A DNA stretch of 6,350 bases from assembly GCA_028869325.1 (NCBI GenBank), contig JAGWST010000221.1, forward strand, positions 1 through 6,350, written 5' to 3'. Shown here piece after piece: positions 1 through 5,447 of this stretch (its first letter is position 1; every line of letters begins with the position of its first letter). Below the pieces are notes generated by a model. It worked only from the letters and a program-made list of their open reading frames with translations. It had not been told where the DNA came from and ran no database searches. This stretch comes from a bacterium (lineage in GTDB: Bacteria > Vulcanimicrobiota > Vulcanimicrobiia > Vulcanimicrobiales > SCRA01). Position numbers and translations under genes: made by a program.

Positions 1-90
1 GCCGTCCGTCCGACCAATCTTCTCATCTTCGCAAAATCCCATGCACCCCGCGCGCGCTTCGATGGCTACAACGGCGTGTTGGTGGTGTAA
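1..90 (+). CDS. possible 3' end of an upstream gene (partial)
   Basis: Frame 1 is open from the window edge to a TAA at 88-90 and encodes 29 residues ending in RFDGYNGVLVV. About 70% of its third codon positions are G or C, lower than in the neighbouring genes but compatible with coding. No family can be recognised from so short a tail, and no start or upstream context is visible. It could equally be chance open sequence. From 91 to the tRNA at 237 I see no gene. Confidence 0.33.
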   Translation, partial: AVRPTNLLIFAKSHAPRARFDGYNGVLVV

Positions 91-201
91 TCGCTGGATG
101 CTGCAATAGACGGCCGGGTGGAACGTCGCCATAACTCGCTGCTGCGGTCGGCAAATTGGGACTCGTCGTGCGCAAGAGCTGAGCAAACGGACCAAGCAAC
201 C

Positions 202-230
202 AGCCCCGATCGCTAAGGCGGGACGGGGCC
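202..230 (-). terminator. weak candidate terminator for the tRNA gene
   Basis: Just downstream of the tRNA 3' end on the minus strand, GCCCCG (229-224) can pair with CGGGGC (208-203), with one extra G-U pair outside, around a loop of about 15 nt. The following minus-strand sequence is only moderately T-rich (TGGTTGCTTGG), so a classical rho-independent terminator is not clear. The stem is seen directly; its terminator role is inferred from position. Confidence 0.33.
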
Positions 231-236
231 TTGGAC

Positions 237-312
237 TGGAGCGGGAGACGAGGTTCGAACTCGCGACCCTCAGCTTGGGAAGCTGATGCTCTACCAACTG
301 AGCTACTCCCGC
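237..312 (-). tRNA. tRNA-Gly, anticodon CCC
   Basis: On the minus strand a 76-nt cloverleaf folds with all standard parts. The acceptor stem is GCGGGAG/CTCCCGC, the D arm is GCTC-AGTTGGTA-GAGC, and the anticodon stem TCAGC/GCTGA closes the loop TTCCCAA. The variable loop is five bases, and the T arm GCGAG-TTCGAAC-CTCGT has one G-U pair. The anticodon CCC (279-277) reads the glycine codon GGG. The discriminator base is U, as is usual for bacterial glycine tRNAs, and the terminal CCA is encoded (239-237). GGG decoding suits a high-GC genome. No promoter is evident upstream, and no integrase or attachment-site duplication is visible. Confidence 0.97.
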
Positions 313-343
313 ACCGGAGGAGGCCGCTTCGTCGCCTCGGACG

Positions 344-367
344 ACCCTCCTGCCCACGTGGGAGGGT
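344..367. other. inverted repeat upstream of the membrane-protein gene
   Basis: ACCCTCC (344-350) is the exact reverse complement of GGAGGGT (361-367). The 10-nt loop contributes to a second perfect palindrome, CCCACGTGGG (353-362). The structure lies about 30 bases before the start codon at 397 and about 30 bases upstream of the tRNA 5' end on the other strand. It could be an RNA hairpin in the leader, a protein-binding palindrome with a CACGTG core, or chance in GC-rich DNA. No T-run follows on either strand, so it is unlikely to be a terminator. Confidence 0.3.
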
Positions 368-396
368 GCCCCTCGCCGCCCCAAGAAGGGCCGGCC

Positions 397-891
397 ATGC
401 CCCACGGGTTGATCGCAGGCCTGGTCGTCGCCGCCTTTCTCGTATACGCCGTCTACCGCCAGACGCGTGAGCGGCACGTCTCGCCGGCCGGCATGTGGAT
501 CGCCCCCGTCATGTTCGGGATCCTCACGGCCTTGCTCGTCTACGTCGACCATCTGCTCACGCCGCTCGCCGGGGGCGCCGTGGTGCTCGCGGTGCTCGTG
601 GGCCTGCCCGTCGGCTGGTACCAGGGCGCCCACTGCAGCGTCGAGGTTGACCGCGCCGCCAAGCGCATCGCCTATCGCGCCAATCCCATCGGCATCGCTA
701 TCATCCTCGCGGCACTGGGGTTCCGCTTCGGCATCAAGATGGCGACCGGCTCGCTAGCCTCGGCGGAGCCGCTCACCGGAACGGCCGCGTTGCTGAGCAC
801 GGTGGCGCTGGGGCTAGCCGTGGGCATGGTCTTCGGCCTGCGGATCTACCTCCAGCGGCGCTTCAACCAGACGCCGCCACAGCCCGCATGA
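397..891 (+). CDS. five-helix membrane protein, DUF1453/CcdC-like
   Basis: This 164-residue integral membrane protein has hydrophobic segments at about residues 4-20, 31-52, 56-74, 96-113 and 126-151. A basic stretch (RQTRERH) follows helix 1. A charged segment (about 78-95, containing VEVDRAAKRIAYR) links helices 3 and 4. The length, helix pattern, the G-x-H-x-x-V-x-x-D motif after helix 3 and the R-x-NP before helix 4 recall the DUF1453/CcdC group, whose function is poorly defined; this assignment is by eye. The ATG at 397 was chosen over in-frame sequence back to 286 because AAGAAGGG (383-390) sits six bases before it and the earlier start would run through the tRNA gene. It is probably co-transcribed with the small gene that begins 11 bases after its stop. 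It does not look related to the transporter operon. Confidence 0.82.
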   Translation: MPHGLIAGLVVAAFLVYAVYRQTRERHVSPAGMWIAPVMFGILTALLVYVDHLLTPLAGGAVVLAVLVGLPVGWYQGAHCSVEVDRAAKRIAYRANPIGIAIILAALGFRFGIKMATGSLASAEPLTGTAALLSTVALGLAVGMVFGLRIYLQRRFNQTPPQPA

Positions 892-901
892 GCACGGCGC
901 C

Positions 902-1111
902 GTGAGCGAGGTTTCGTACGAGGACCTCTTCCGCCGCATCACCGGTGCGGTTGGCCGCGTGAGCTGCAGCGTGCGCATCGATGACGGACGCATCGTCGTG
1001 GAGTGGTACAACTTCGGCAACGTCTACGGCTGCTACCGCAGCGCGGAGGGCGCCACGCTGCGCGATGCGCTCGAGGCGACGCTGGCCGAGATTCAAGCCT
1101 CAGCCGACTAG
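902..1111 (+). CDS. small hypothetical protein, 69 residues
   Basis: I do not recognise this protein. It is soluble and acidic. A short N-terminal helix-like segment (EDLFRRITGAVG) is followed by strand-like stretches (VSCSVRIDDGRIVVEWYN, then NVYGCYRS) and a C-terminal amphipathic helix (TLRDALEATLAEIQASA). It has two cysteines (22 and 44) and no signal peptide or membrane segment. Almost every codon ends in G or C, which strongly supports real coding. The start is taken as GTG at 902, 11 bases after the preceding stop. No clear Shine-Dalgarno precedes it, so translational coupling to the membrane-protein gene is likely. Its TAG stop lies inside the repeat CTAGCGGG (1108-1115). Confidence 0.7.
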   Translation: MSEVSYEDLFRRITGAVGRVSCSVRIDDGRIVVEWYNFGNVYGCYRSAEGATLRDALEATLAEIQASAD

Positions 1112-1143
1112 CGGGTTGCGGTGCTGCGTTCGCCGCGAGGTAT

Positions 1144-1165
1144 CCCCCGCACCCCAGCCCACCCC
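1144..1165 (-). other. G-quadruplex motif in the 3' region of the operon
   Basis: Read on the minus strand, this stretch is G4-T-G3-CT-G4-TGC-G5: four G-runs of at least three with loops of one, two and three bases, matching the canonical quadruplex pattern. It lies 53 bases beyond the permease stop codon, so it would be in the 3' untranslated part of the transporter mRNA. It would also be in the template strand for transcription coming from the left. The pattern is direct; folding in the cell is inference. Confidence 0.5.
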
Positions 1166-1197
1166 TAGCGAGGCCGGCGATCGAGTTTCCCCGCTAG
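1165..1197. terminator. inverted repeat between convergent genes, possible bidirectional terminator
   Basis: CTAGCGAGG (1165-1173) pairs with CCCCGCTAG (1189-1197), giving eight pairs and one A-C mismatch around a 15-nt loop. It lies between the stop of the 69-residue gene (1111) and the stop of the permease (1218), where both operons should end. No T-tract follows on either strand, so an intrinsic terminator is not well supported. The same right arm can also pair with CTAGCGGG at 1108-1115, giving an alternative longer-range structure. Confidence 0.35.
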
Positions 1198-1217
1198 ATG
1201 ATCGGCGGCTCGCATCG

Positions 1218-1964
1218 TCAGCGCCACGGCACCAGGCGGCGCTCGGCGGCGTCCAGCAGCGCGTACGAGGCGACACCGATGATACCGGTGAGGACGAGGC
1301 CGGCCATCGACTGGCCCAGCGAGAGCGTCTGCCAAGAGTTCCAGATGATGTGTCCGATGCCGGTGTCGCTCACGAGAAACTCGACCGCGATCGTGCTGAT
1401 GAGGGCGGCACCCAGCGCGATGCGCAGACCCGAGAAGATACTCGGGAGCGTCGCCGGCAGCACCACTCGGGTGTAGAGATCGCGCGGCGAGGTCTCGAAG
1501 CTCTTGGCGACCTCGCGGTGGATCGGCTCGATGGCGAGTACGGCTCCCATCGCCGTGATCGCCATGGTGAAGAACGGCCCGAAGGCGATCATCACGATAT
1601 TGGCACGCTCGTTCTGTCCCACCAGAATCAAGATGATCGGGAAGATGGCGATGTGAGGCAGCGGATAGATCACGGCGACCAGCGGCGCGAACGCGACGCG
1701 CGCGGCGCGATAGAGGCCCATCGTCAAACCCAGGAAGATGCCCGGCACCGCACCCAGCGCAAACCCACCGAGGAAGCGCCCCAGCGTGACGAACGCCTGC
1801 CCTCCGAGGCCGTCGTGGCGAAACATCGACGCCATCGTTACAGCGACGGCGCTGGGCGGCGGAATGATCCGCGCGTCGACGATCCCCGATCGTGAGAGCG
1901 ACTCCCAGAGTACGAGGACGGCCAGCGGACTGAGCAAGCTTGCCCATCGTGCGGGCCTGCTCAC
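1218..1964 (-). CDS. ABC transporter permease, SsuC/TauC type
   Basis: This 248-residue inner-membrane permease belongs to the binding-protein-dependent transport family (BPD_transp_1) that serves sulfonate, taurine, nitrate, thiamine-precursor and aromatic-acid importers. Hydrophobic segments lie at about 8-24, 60-86, 93-116, 120-146, 178-200 and 217-240. The cytoplasmic coupling loop is clear: EVAKSFETSPRDLYTRVVLP (151-170), then ATLPSIFSGLRIALG, matching the EAA-type loop that contacts the ATPase. The N-terminal IIPPPSAV (33-40) is also typical of the family. The GTG start at 1964 overlaps the ATPase stop as GTGA, and AGGTGG (1974-1969) lies four bases before it. The frame stays open back to 2489, but that stretch is a shadow of the ATPase gene. 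Length is normal and nothing looks broken. The sequence alone does not give the substrate. Confidence 0.95.
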   Translation of the reverse strand: MSRPARWASLLSPLAVLVLWESLSRSGIVDARIIPPPSAVAVTMASMFRHDGLGGQAFVTLGRFLGGFALGAVPGIFLGLTMGLYRAARVAFAPLVAVIYPLPHIAIFPIILILVGQNERANIVMIAFGPFFTMAITAMGAVLAIEPIHREVAKSFETSPRDLYTRVVLPATLPSIFSGLRIALGAALISTIAVEFLVSDTGIGHIIWNSWQTLSLGQSMAGLVLTGIIGVASYALLDAAERRLVPWR

Positions 1965-2758
1965 GCTTCCACCTCGGCGACGGCGCGCGTCGCGCGCACC
2001 TCGTCGCGCAGCATCTCCCAGATCCCGGCGCGCAGTCTCAGAAACGCGCCGTCTTGCTGCAAGTCCAGGACGTGCCGCGGACGCGGCAGCGGAATCGGGA
2101 CGATGGCCTTGATGCGTCCCGGGCGCGCCGTCATGACCACGACCCGGTCGGCCAGCGCCACGGCTTCGTCCAAGCTGTGCGTGACGTAGACGACGCTCTT
2201 CGGGCTGCGCTCCCAGAGCGACACCAGATCGTCCTGCACCAGCAGCTTTGTCTGTTCGTCCAAGCTCGCTAACGGCTCGTCCATGAGCAGGACGGCCGGG
2301 TCGTTCGCGAAGGCCCGGGCGAGATTGACGCGCTGGCGCATTCCACCCGAGAGCTGGCGAGGATAGCGGTGCTCGAAACCGCTCAGTCCCAGCGCGCGCA
2401 GATAGCTCATCGCATGCGCGTGGGCATCGTGCTTGGGCACGTTGCGGACCACCAGCCCATAGGCCGCGTTGTCCAGCACGCTCATCCACGGGAAGACGCC
2501 ATGCTCCTGGAAGACCATCGAGCGCAGCGGCCGCCCGTCTAGACCAACGTCGTAGACCACCTCACCCGCAGACGGCTCCTCCAGGCCCGCCAGGATGCGC
2601 AGGAACGTGGTCTTGCCGCAGCCGCTGGGCCCTACGACGCAGACAAACTCGCCGTCGGCGATTCGCAGGTCGATGCCCAGCAGCGCCACGGTTCCCGTCG
2701 CCGGGAAGGTCACCCCGAGCGAGTGGACCTCGATGCCGCCGCGATCCGCAGAGGTCAC
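1961..2758 (-). CDS. ABC transporter ATP-binding protein, SsuB/TauB type
   Basis: This 265-residue cytoplasmic ATPase powers import through the adjacent permease. All nucleotide-binding elements are intact: Walker A GPSGCGKT (43-50), Q-loop glutamine 84 in VFQEHGVFPW, signature LSGGMRQR (136-143), Walker B VLLMDEP (156-162), the following SLDEQT, and the switch histidine 194 in YVTHSLDEA. The order and wording match the nitrate/sulfonate/taurine-type ATPases. The Q-loop has EH where many relatives have EP or DA. The GTG at 2758 was chosen because it overlaps the binding-protein stop as GTGA and gives a protein starting directly before the first strand. The frame is open further upstream to 2959, but that region encodes the binding protein. 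The C-terminal tail of about 40 residues after ARPGRI is of normal length for this subfamily. Confidence 0.95.
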   Translation of the reverse strand: MTSADRGGIEVHSLGVTFPATGTVALLGIDLRIADGEFVCVVGPSGCGKTTFLRILAGLEEPSAGEVVYDVGLDGRPLRSMVFQEHGVFPWMSVLDNAAYGLVVRNVPKHDAHAHAMSYLRALGLSGFEHRYPRQLSGGMRQRVNLARAFANDPAVLLMDEPLASLDEQTKLLVQDDLVSLWERSPKSVVYVTHSLDEAVALADRVVVMTARPGRIKAIVPIPLPRPRHVLDLQQDGAFLRLRAGIWEMLRDEVRATRAVAEVEA

Positions 2759-3795
2759 CGGATCTTCAGCGTCCGTCGCGCCTCCGCCAGTGGAGCCCCG
2801 TCGACCAGGCCGGCGACGGCCACGGGTTGTTTGATGAGCCCCCGCCCGGCCCAGAACTGCTGCGTCTTCTCGAGCGAGGCCGGGTCGACCGTGCCGAAGT
2901 ACTCCACGTACGGCGGCCCGCCGATCTTCTCGATGACATCCGCATCGACGCCGCTCCACTTAGCCAGCGTCGAGACCTCCGCCGCATCCCACTTGGGTCC
3001 GCTCTTGGCCACGTCCCCAACGCCGCGCAGATAGGCGACGAGGAAGCGCTGGACGACCTCGGGGTGCTCCTTGAGGATGCCCGCCGAGGCGGCGAAGTAG
3101 GTCTCTTGGAACCACGGGATGACGTCGCCATAGCCCAGCCAGCGAACGCCGTACCCTTTCGCCTCCATGACCGCTGCCGTCGGCTCCGTGGTGCCCTGCA
3201 CGTCGATCGCCTTGTTCACCAGCGCCGTGACCTGGTCGGAGGGTCTGCGCTCCTTGGCCGCATACTGTACGTCGGAGATCTTCAGGCCGCCCTGCTCGAT
3301 GGCATGCAGCGCCAAGCACTCCACGGGCGAGCCCAGCGCGGCGCCGTCTACGCGCCTGCCGCGCAGGTCGGCGGGCTTGCGGATCGCGCCGCTCTCCCAG
3401 AGATCCTTGCGCACCACCAGAACCGAGGTCCCCTGATAGCCCGCGTGCGCGCCGGCGATCGAGGCGACGAGCTTGGCGCCGAACCCCTGCGCGGCCTGAT
3501 TGAAGAGCGGCGGCCCGGCCACCACCGGCGTCACGTCGAGCTGACCGTTCGCGATGAACGGCAGCTGCGAGTTGGACGAGCCGTTGTACCGAGTGATCTG
3601 CAGGTCGATCCCCGCGTCGCGAAAGTAGCCTCTGTCGACGGCGACGAACACCGGCAGGTAACTGAAGAAGTGCACGTTGATCGACATGCGCACGGGCGCA
3701 AGCCCGCTGCTCTGCGCGAAGGCTCCGAGGGGTCGAATGGCGGCGGCTGAGCCCACGCCCGCCAGGAACGTGGCACGACGAATGGATGGCGTCAT
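2755..3795 (-). CDS. periplasmic substrate-binding protein, SsuA/TauA/NMT1-like
   Basis: This 346-residue exported receptor delivers ligand to the permease and ATPase encoded just downstream. The N-terminus MTPSIRRATFLAGVG has a twin arginine followed by FL and an alanine-rich hydrophobic stretch. A likely cleavage site lies after GAFA (residue 27), so Tat export is probable, although the motif has one extra residue compared with RRxFL. No lipobox cysteine is seen. The mature part is the two-lobed NMT1/SsuA-like fold: VHFFSYLPVFVAVDRGYFRDAG (41-62) is the classic opening motif, and PADLRGRRV (141-149) marks the second lobe. ASAGILKEHPEVVQRFLVAY (236-255) is the usual late helix. The ATG at 3795 was chosen over ATG 3801 because AGGGAG ends six bases before the former and touches the latter. 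The gene starts 28 bases after the enzyme stop. The ligand cannot be read off; sulfonates, pyrimidines and aromatic carboxylates are all possible. Confidence 0.92.
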   Translation of the reverse strand: MTPSIRRATFLAGVGSAAAIRPLGAFAQSSGLAPVRMSINVHFFSYLPVFVAVDRGYFRDAGIDLQITRYNGSSNSQLPFIANGQLDVTPVVAGPPLFNQAAQGFGAKLVASIAGAHAGYQGTSVLVVRKDLWESGAIRKPADLRGRRVDGAALGSPVECLALHAIEQGGLKISDVQYAAKERRPSDQVTALVNKAIDVQGTTEPTAAVMEAKGYGVRWLGYGDVIPWFQETYFAASAGILKEHPEVVQRFLVAYLRGVGDVAKSGPKWDAAEVSTLAKWSGVDADVIEKIGGPPYVEYFGTVDPASLEKTQQFWAGRGLIKQPVAVAGLVDGAPLAEARRTLKIR

Positions 3796-3801
3796 CGGCA
3801 T

Positions 3802-3807
3802 CTCCCT
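3802..3807 (-). promoter_or_regulatory. ribosome binding site that decides the binding-protein start
   Basis: AGGGAG on the minus strand lies in the 28-base gap between the enzyme gene and the binding-protein gene. It is six bases from the ATG at 3795 but directly abuts an in-frame ATG at 3801. Normal spacing favours the 3795 start. Confidence 0.75.
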
Positions 3808-3823
3808 GATTGTGCGCTTCGTG

Positions 3824-5239
3824 TTAGTGACAGTGGGCCGGTCCATCGCCCGGCATGACCATCTTCATGTAGAGATCGTGCCACTTGCGGCAGACGTGCA
3901 GCTCCGTCAAGGTCCAGTCGAGCGGGTCGGCCGCGTAGTCGCGATCGTAGTCTCCGGTCATATTGATCCCCGGCACGGCGGGGATCCAGTTCTCGGCCAG
4001 CAGCACGTCGGGGTCGCCGAAGCGTTCGGCAACCCGCCGCACCTCGGGATCGTCGAGCACCGTGAGGCGTCCAGCGTCGATCAGCCTCTCCGTATGCCCT
4101 TCGGGCATGGTCAGCTCGACCGTGCCGAAGTAGAGATGGATATGGAAATGGCCGACCGGAAGCCCCTCTTTGGCCGCCAGCCGCTCCATCCAACTGGAGA
4201 TGATGGTGCCGTAGCCGATGTGGATGACGCCGCTGCGCATACGCTCGTAGAGGCCGCAGTTGAGCCCGTGTAAGAAATCCTTGCGCGGGCGGTGGATCTT
4301 CGGGTTGGTGCCCATCGAGGCTTCCCACCAGTGCAAGAGCCCTTTGCCGTTGAAACCCGGATACTGGAGATCCTTGGTCTCCTCCATGACGCGGCGCAGC
4401 TTCTCGCCGAAGAGGCCGCCGCCGCGAATATCCACGATCTTGCTCGCGCGCACGTCCATCTCGATGCGCGGGAACGGGCCGATGTGGTTCATCGTGCCGG
4501 CGATCACGCCCTCGCCGTCCTCCGCGCCGACGAAGAACCAGGGACGGCCCCATACATGGCCCGGCATGTACGTCTTGCTGAAGGCGACGTTCTGCGGGAA
4601 CCACTTCGAGATGTAGTCGACGTTGAAGTCCTCACGCCGCTCGTCCCAGTACTCGGCGTGGTTGGTGTAGGCGATATCCGTTCCCTCTGGATCGGTGATG
4701 CGGATGCGCGCAGCGCGGCGCAATCTAACCCAGGTGCGCCGATCGATCTCGTGCAGCAGCTCGTGCGGCAGCGTGTGCGCCTCGGAGGCGATCATCTCGC
4801 GTGTGATGAAGGGCACACGCTGGATCTTCACGCGCCGCTCGCTGAGGATCGGGCCCCCGTAGCCTTGGAGGATCTTGTCGTAGCTCCCCTCGGCGTCGAT
4901 CCTCTCCCAGGTGTCCATCCACTCGGCGAGCTCCTTCGTCCGCGCGAAGTAGTACTCGACCTCGTTGTGGCCTTCGAAGACGGGCATCGGCCCGCGATCC
5001 TTGATTTGGACTTCGTACGTGCAGCCGAAGCGCTCGAGGGTCTTCTTCATGGCCTCGACCGACATGGGATCGTGCCAATTGTCGACGCACAGCAGCACGC
5101 GCTCGCCCGGCTTGAGATCCCAGGCGGCGTGCAGCCCTTGGTGGTGGGGCCGGCGCGCCACCGCGTCGAGGTAGGGCAAGAGGTCGTCTACGCTCTGCAC
5201 GTCGGCGTAGTCGGGGCAACGAGGGGGACGCCTGTCCAT
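3824..5239 (-). CDS. M29 aminopeptidase / NicX-like metalloenzyme, first gene of operon
   Basis: This 471-residue cytoplasmic protein resembles the M29 (aminopeptidase T) fold, which also includes the ring-cleaving iron enzyme 2,5-dihydroxypyridine 5,6-dioxygenase (NicX). Supporting signals are the N-terminal LKPGERVLLCVDN (42-54) and RIRITDPEGTDI (178-189), typical of the group. Glu260, Glu306 in the family-like ExxxGTNP (306-313), His340 in HIGYG, and a HFHIH cluster (364-368) resemble the metal-ligand regions in order. M29 and NicX proteins normally have His-x-Asp at the last site; here it reads His366-Ile-His368. The C-terminal segment (about 410-471, with CRKWHDLYMKM and a Cys-His end) was not recognised. 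Placement ahead of an ABC importer suggests it modifies an imported compound rather than cutting peptides. The start is uncertain: ATG 5239 lacks a Shine-Dalgarno, and an in-frame TTG at 5275 would add 12 residues. The family is fairly secure, the reaction is not. Confidence 0.75.
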   Translation of the reverse strand: MDRRPPRCPDYADVQSVDDLLPYLDAVARRPHHQGLHAAWDLKPGERVLLCVDNWHDPMSVEAMKKTLERFGCTYEVQIKDRGPMPVFEGHNEVEYYFARTKELAEWMDTWERIDAEGSYDKILQGYGGPILSERRVKIQRVPFITREMIASEAHTLPHELLHEIDRRTWVRLRRAARIRITDPEGTDIAYTNHAEYWDERREDFNVDYISKWFPQNVAFSKTYMPGHVWGRPWFFVGAEDGEGVIAGTMNHIGPFPRIEMDVRASKIVDIRGGGLFGEKLRRVMEETKDLQYPGFNGKGLLHWWEASMGTNPKIHRPRKDFLHGLNCGLYERMRSGVIHIGYGTIISSWMERLAAKEGLPVGHFHIHLYFGTVELTMPEGHTERLIDAGRLTVLDDPEVRRVAERFGDPDVLLAENWIPAVPGINMTGDYDRDYAADPLDWTLTELHVCRKWHDLYMKMVMPGDGPAHCH

Positions 5240-5296
5240 GAGGGGAGGACGCTTCGAATCTCGCTCGGTGAACAAGAGGCAAGAACCTCGCTATCG

Positions 5297-5313
5297 AGTA
5301 CGCAAAGCGTACT
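5297..5313. promoter_or_regulatory. operator copy 1 at the operon promoter
   Basis: AGTACGC-AAA-GCGTACT is a perfect 7-bp inverted repeat with a 3-bp spacer. It lies 58 bases upstream of the enzyme's ATG (22 from the alternative TTG). Both half-sites are identical to those of the second copy at 5429-5447. IclR-family regulators generally bind palindromes of about this length in the promoter region next to their own gene, so the adjacent IclR protein is the natural ligand. The repeats are seen; the binding protein is inferred. Confidence 0.82.
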
Positions 5314-5335
5314 AGCTTACGGCTCGTTACTGCAA
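5306..5335 (-). promoter_or_regulatory. possible promoter of the enzyme-transporter operon
   Basis: On the minus strand TTGCAG (5335-5330) and TACGCT (5311-5306) are separated by 18 bases, a weak sigma-70-like pair (four and three matches to consensus). The presumed -10 lies inside operator copy 1, and the start of transcription would fall at its far edge, so bound regulator would block it. Weak box matches in GC-rich DNA keep this tentative. Confidence 0.35.
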
Positions 5336-5428
5336 CGTATGCTAGCGCGCAGCAGCCGTGCATGTCAAGCCTGTGCCGGCCGCATGATCTCACCTCGGGC
5401 CAGGACACGACCTCAGCGCGGAGAACAG

Positions 5429-5447
5429 TAGTACGCTATGCGTACTA
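5429..5447. promoter_or_regulatory. operator copy 2 over the regulator start codon
   Basis: TAGTACGC-TAT-GCGTACTA is a perfect 8-bp inverted repeat with a 3-bp spacer; its inner seven bases on each side are identical to copy 1. The ATG of the IclR-family gene (5438-5440) begins at the exact centre of the palindrome. This points to autoregulation. The two operator centres are 133 bp apart across the divergent intergenic region, so looping by a tetrameric regulator is conceivable. Confidence 0.82.

Noticed and set aside
237..312. The tRNA as an integration site for a genomic island
   Set aside because: No integrase gene and no duplicated tRNA 3' end are visible inside the window.
981..1895. 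A 304-codon plus-strand frame crossing the small gene and the permease
   Set aside because: It runs across two well-supported genes in another frame or strand and has a repetitive charged composition typical of an antisense artefact.
1965..2489. Extension of the permease frame upstream to 2489, suggesting a larger fusion protein
   Set aside because: The extra part lies entirely within the intact ATPase gene in another frame and is Arg/Ala/Gly-rich without structure; the GTGA overlap gives a normal-length permease.
2827..3750. A 307-codon plus-strand frame opposite the substrate-binding protein
   Set aside because: Arginine- and alanine-rich shadow of a clearly identified binding-protein gene; no domain signal.
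5317..5330. A possible third, degenerate operator (TTACG-GCT-CGTTA) next to copy 1
   Set aside because: Only part of the half-sites is symmetric and the similarity to AGTACGC is weak; not enough to call, though worth including in a footprint.
5338..5343. TATGCT as a -10 element for the regulator gene
   Set aside because: No acceptable -35 element lies at a normal distance upstream, so a promoter could not be supported.
4292..5431. A 379-codon open frame on the plus strand opposite the enzyme gene
   Set aside because: It is a mirror frame caused by GC-rich third positions of the real minus-strand gene; its translation is low-complexity, with no recognisable domain and no ribosome site.
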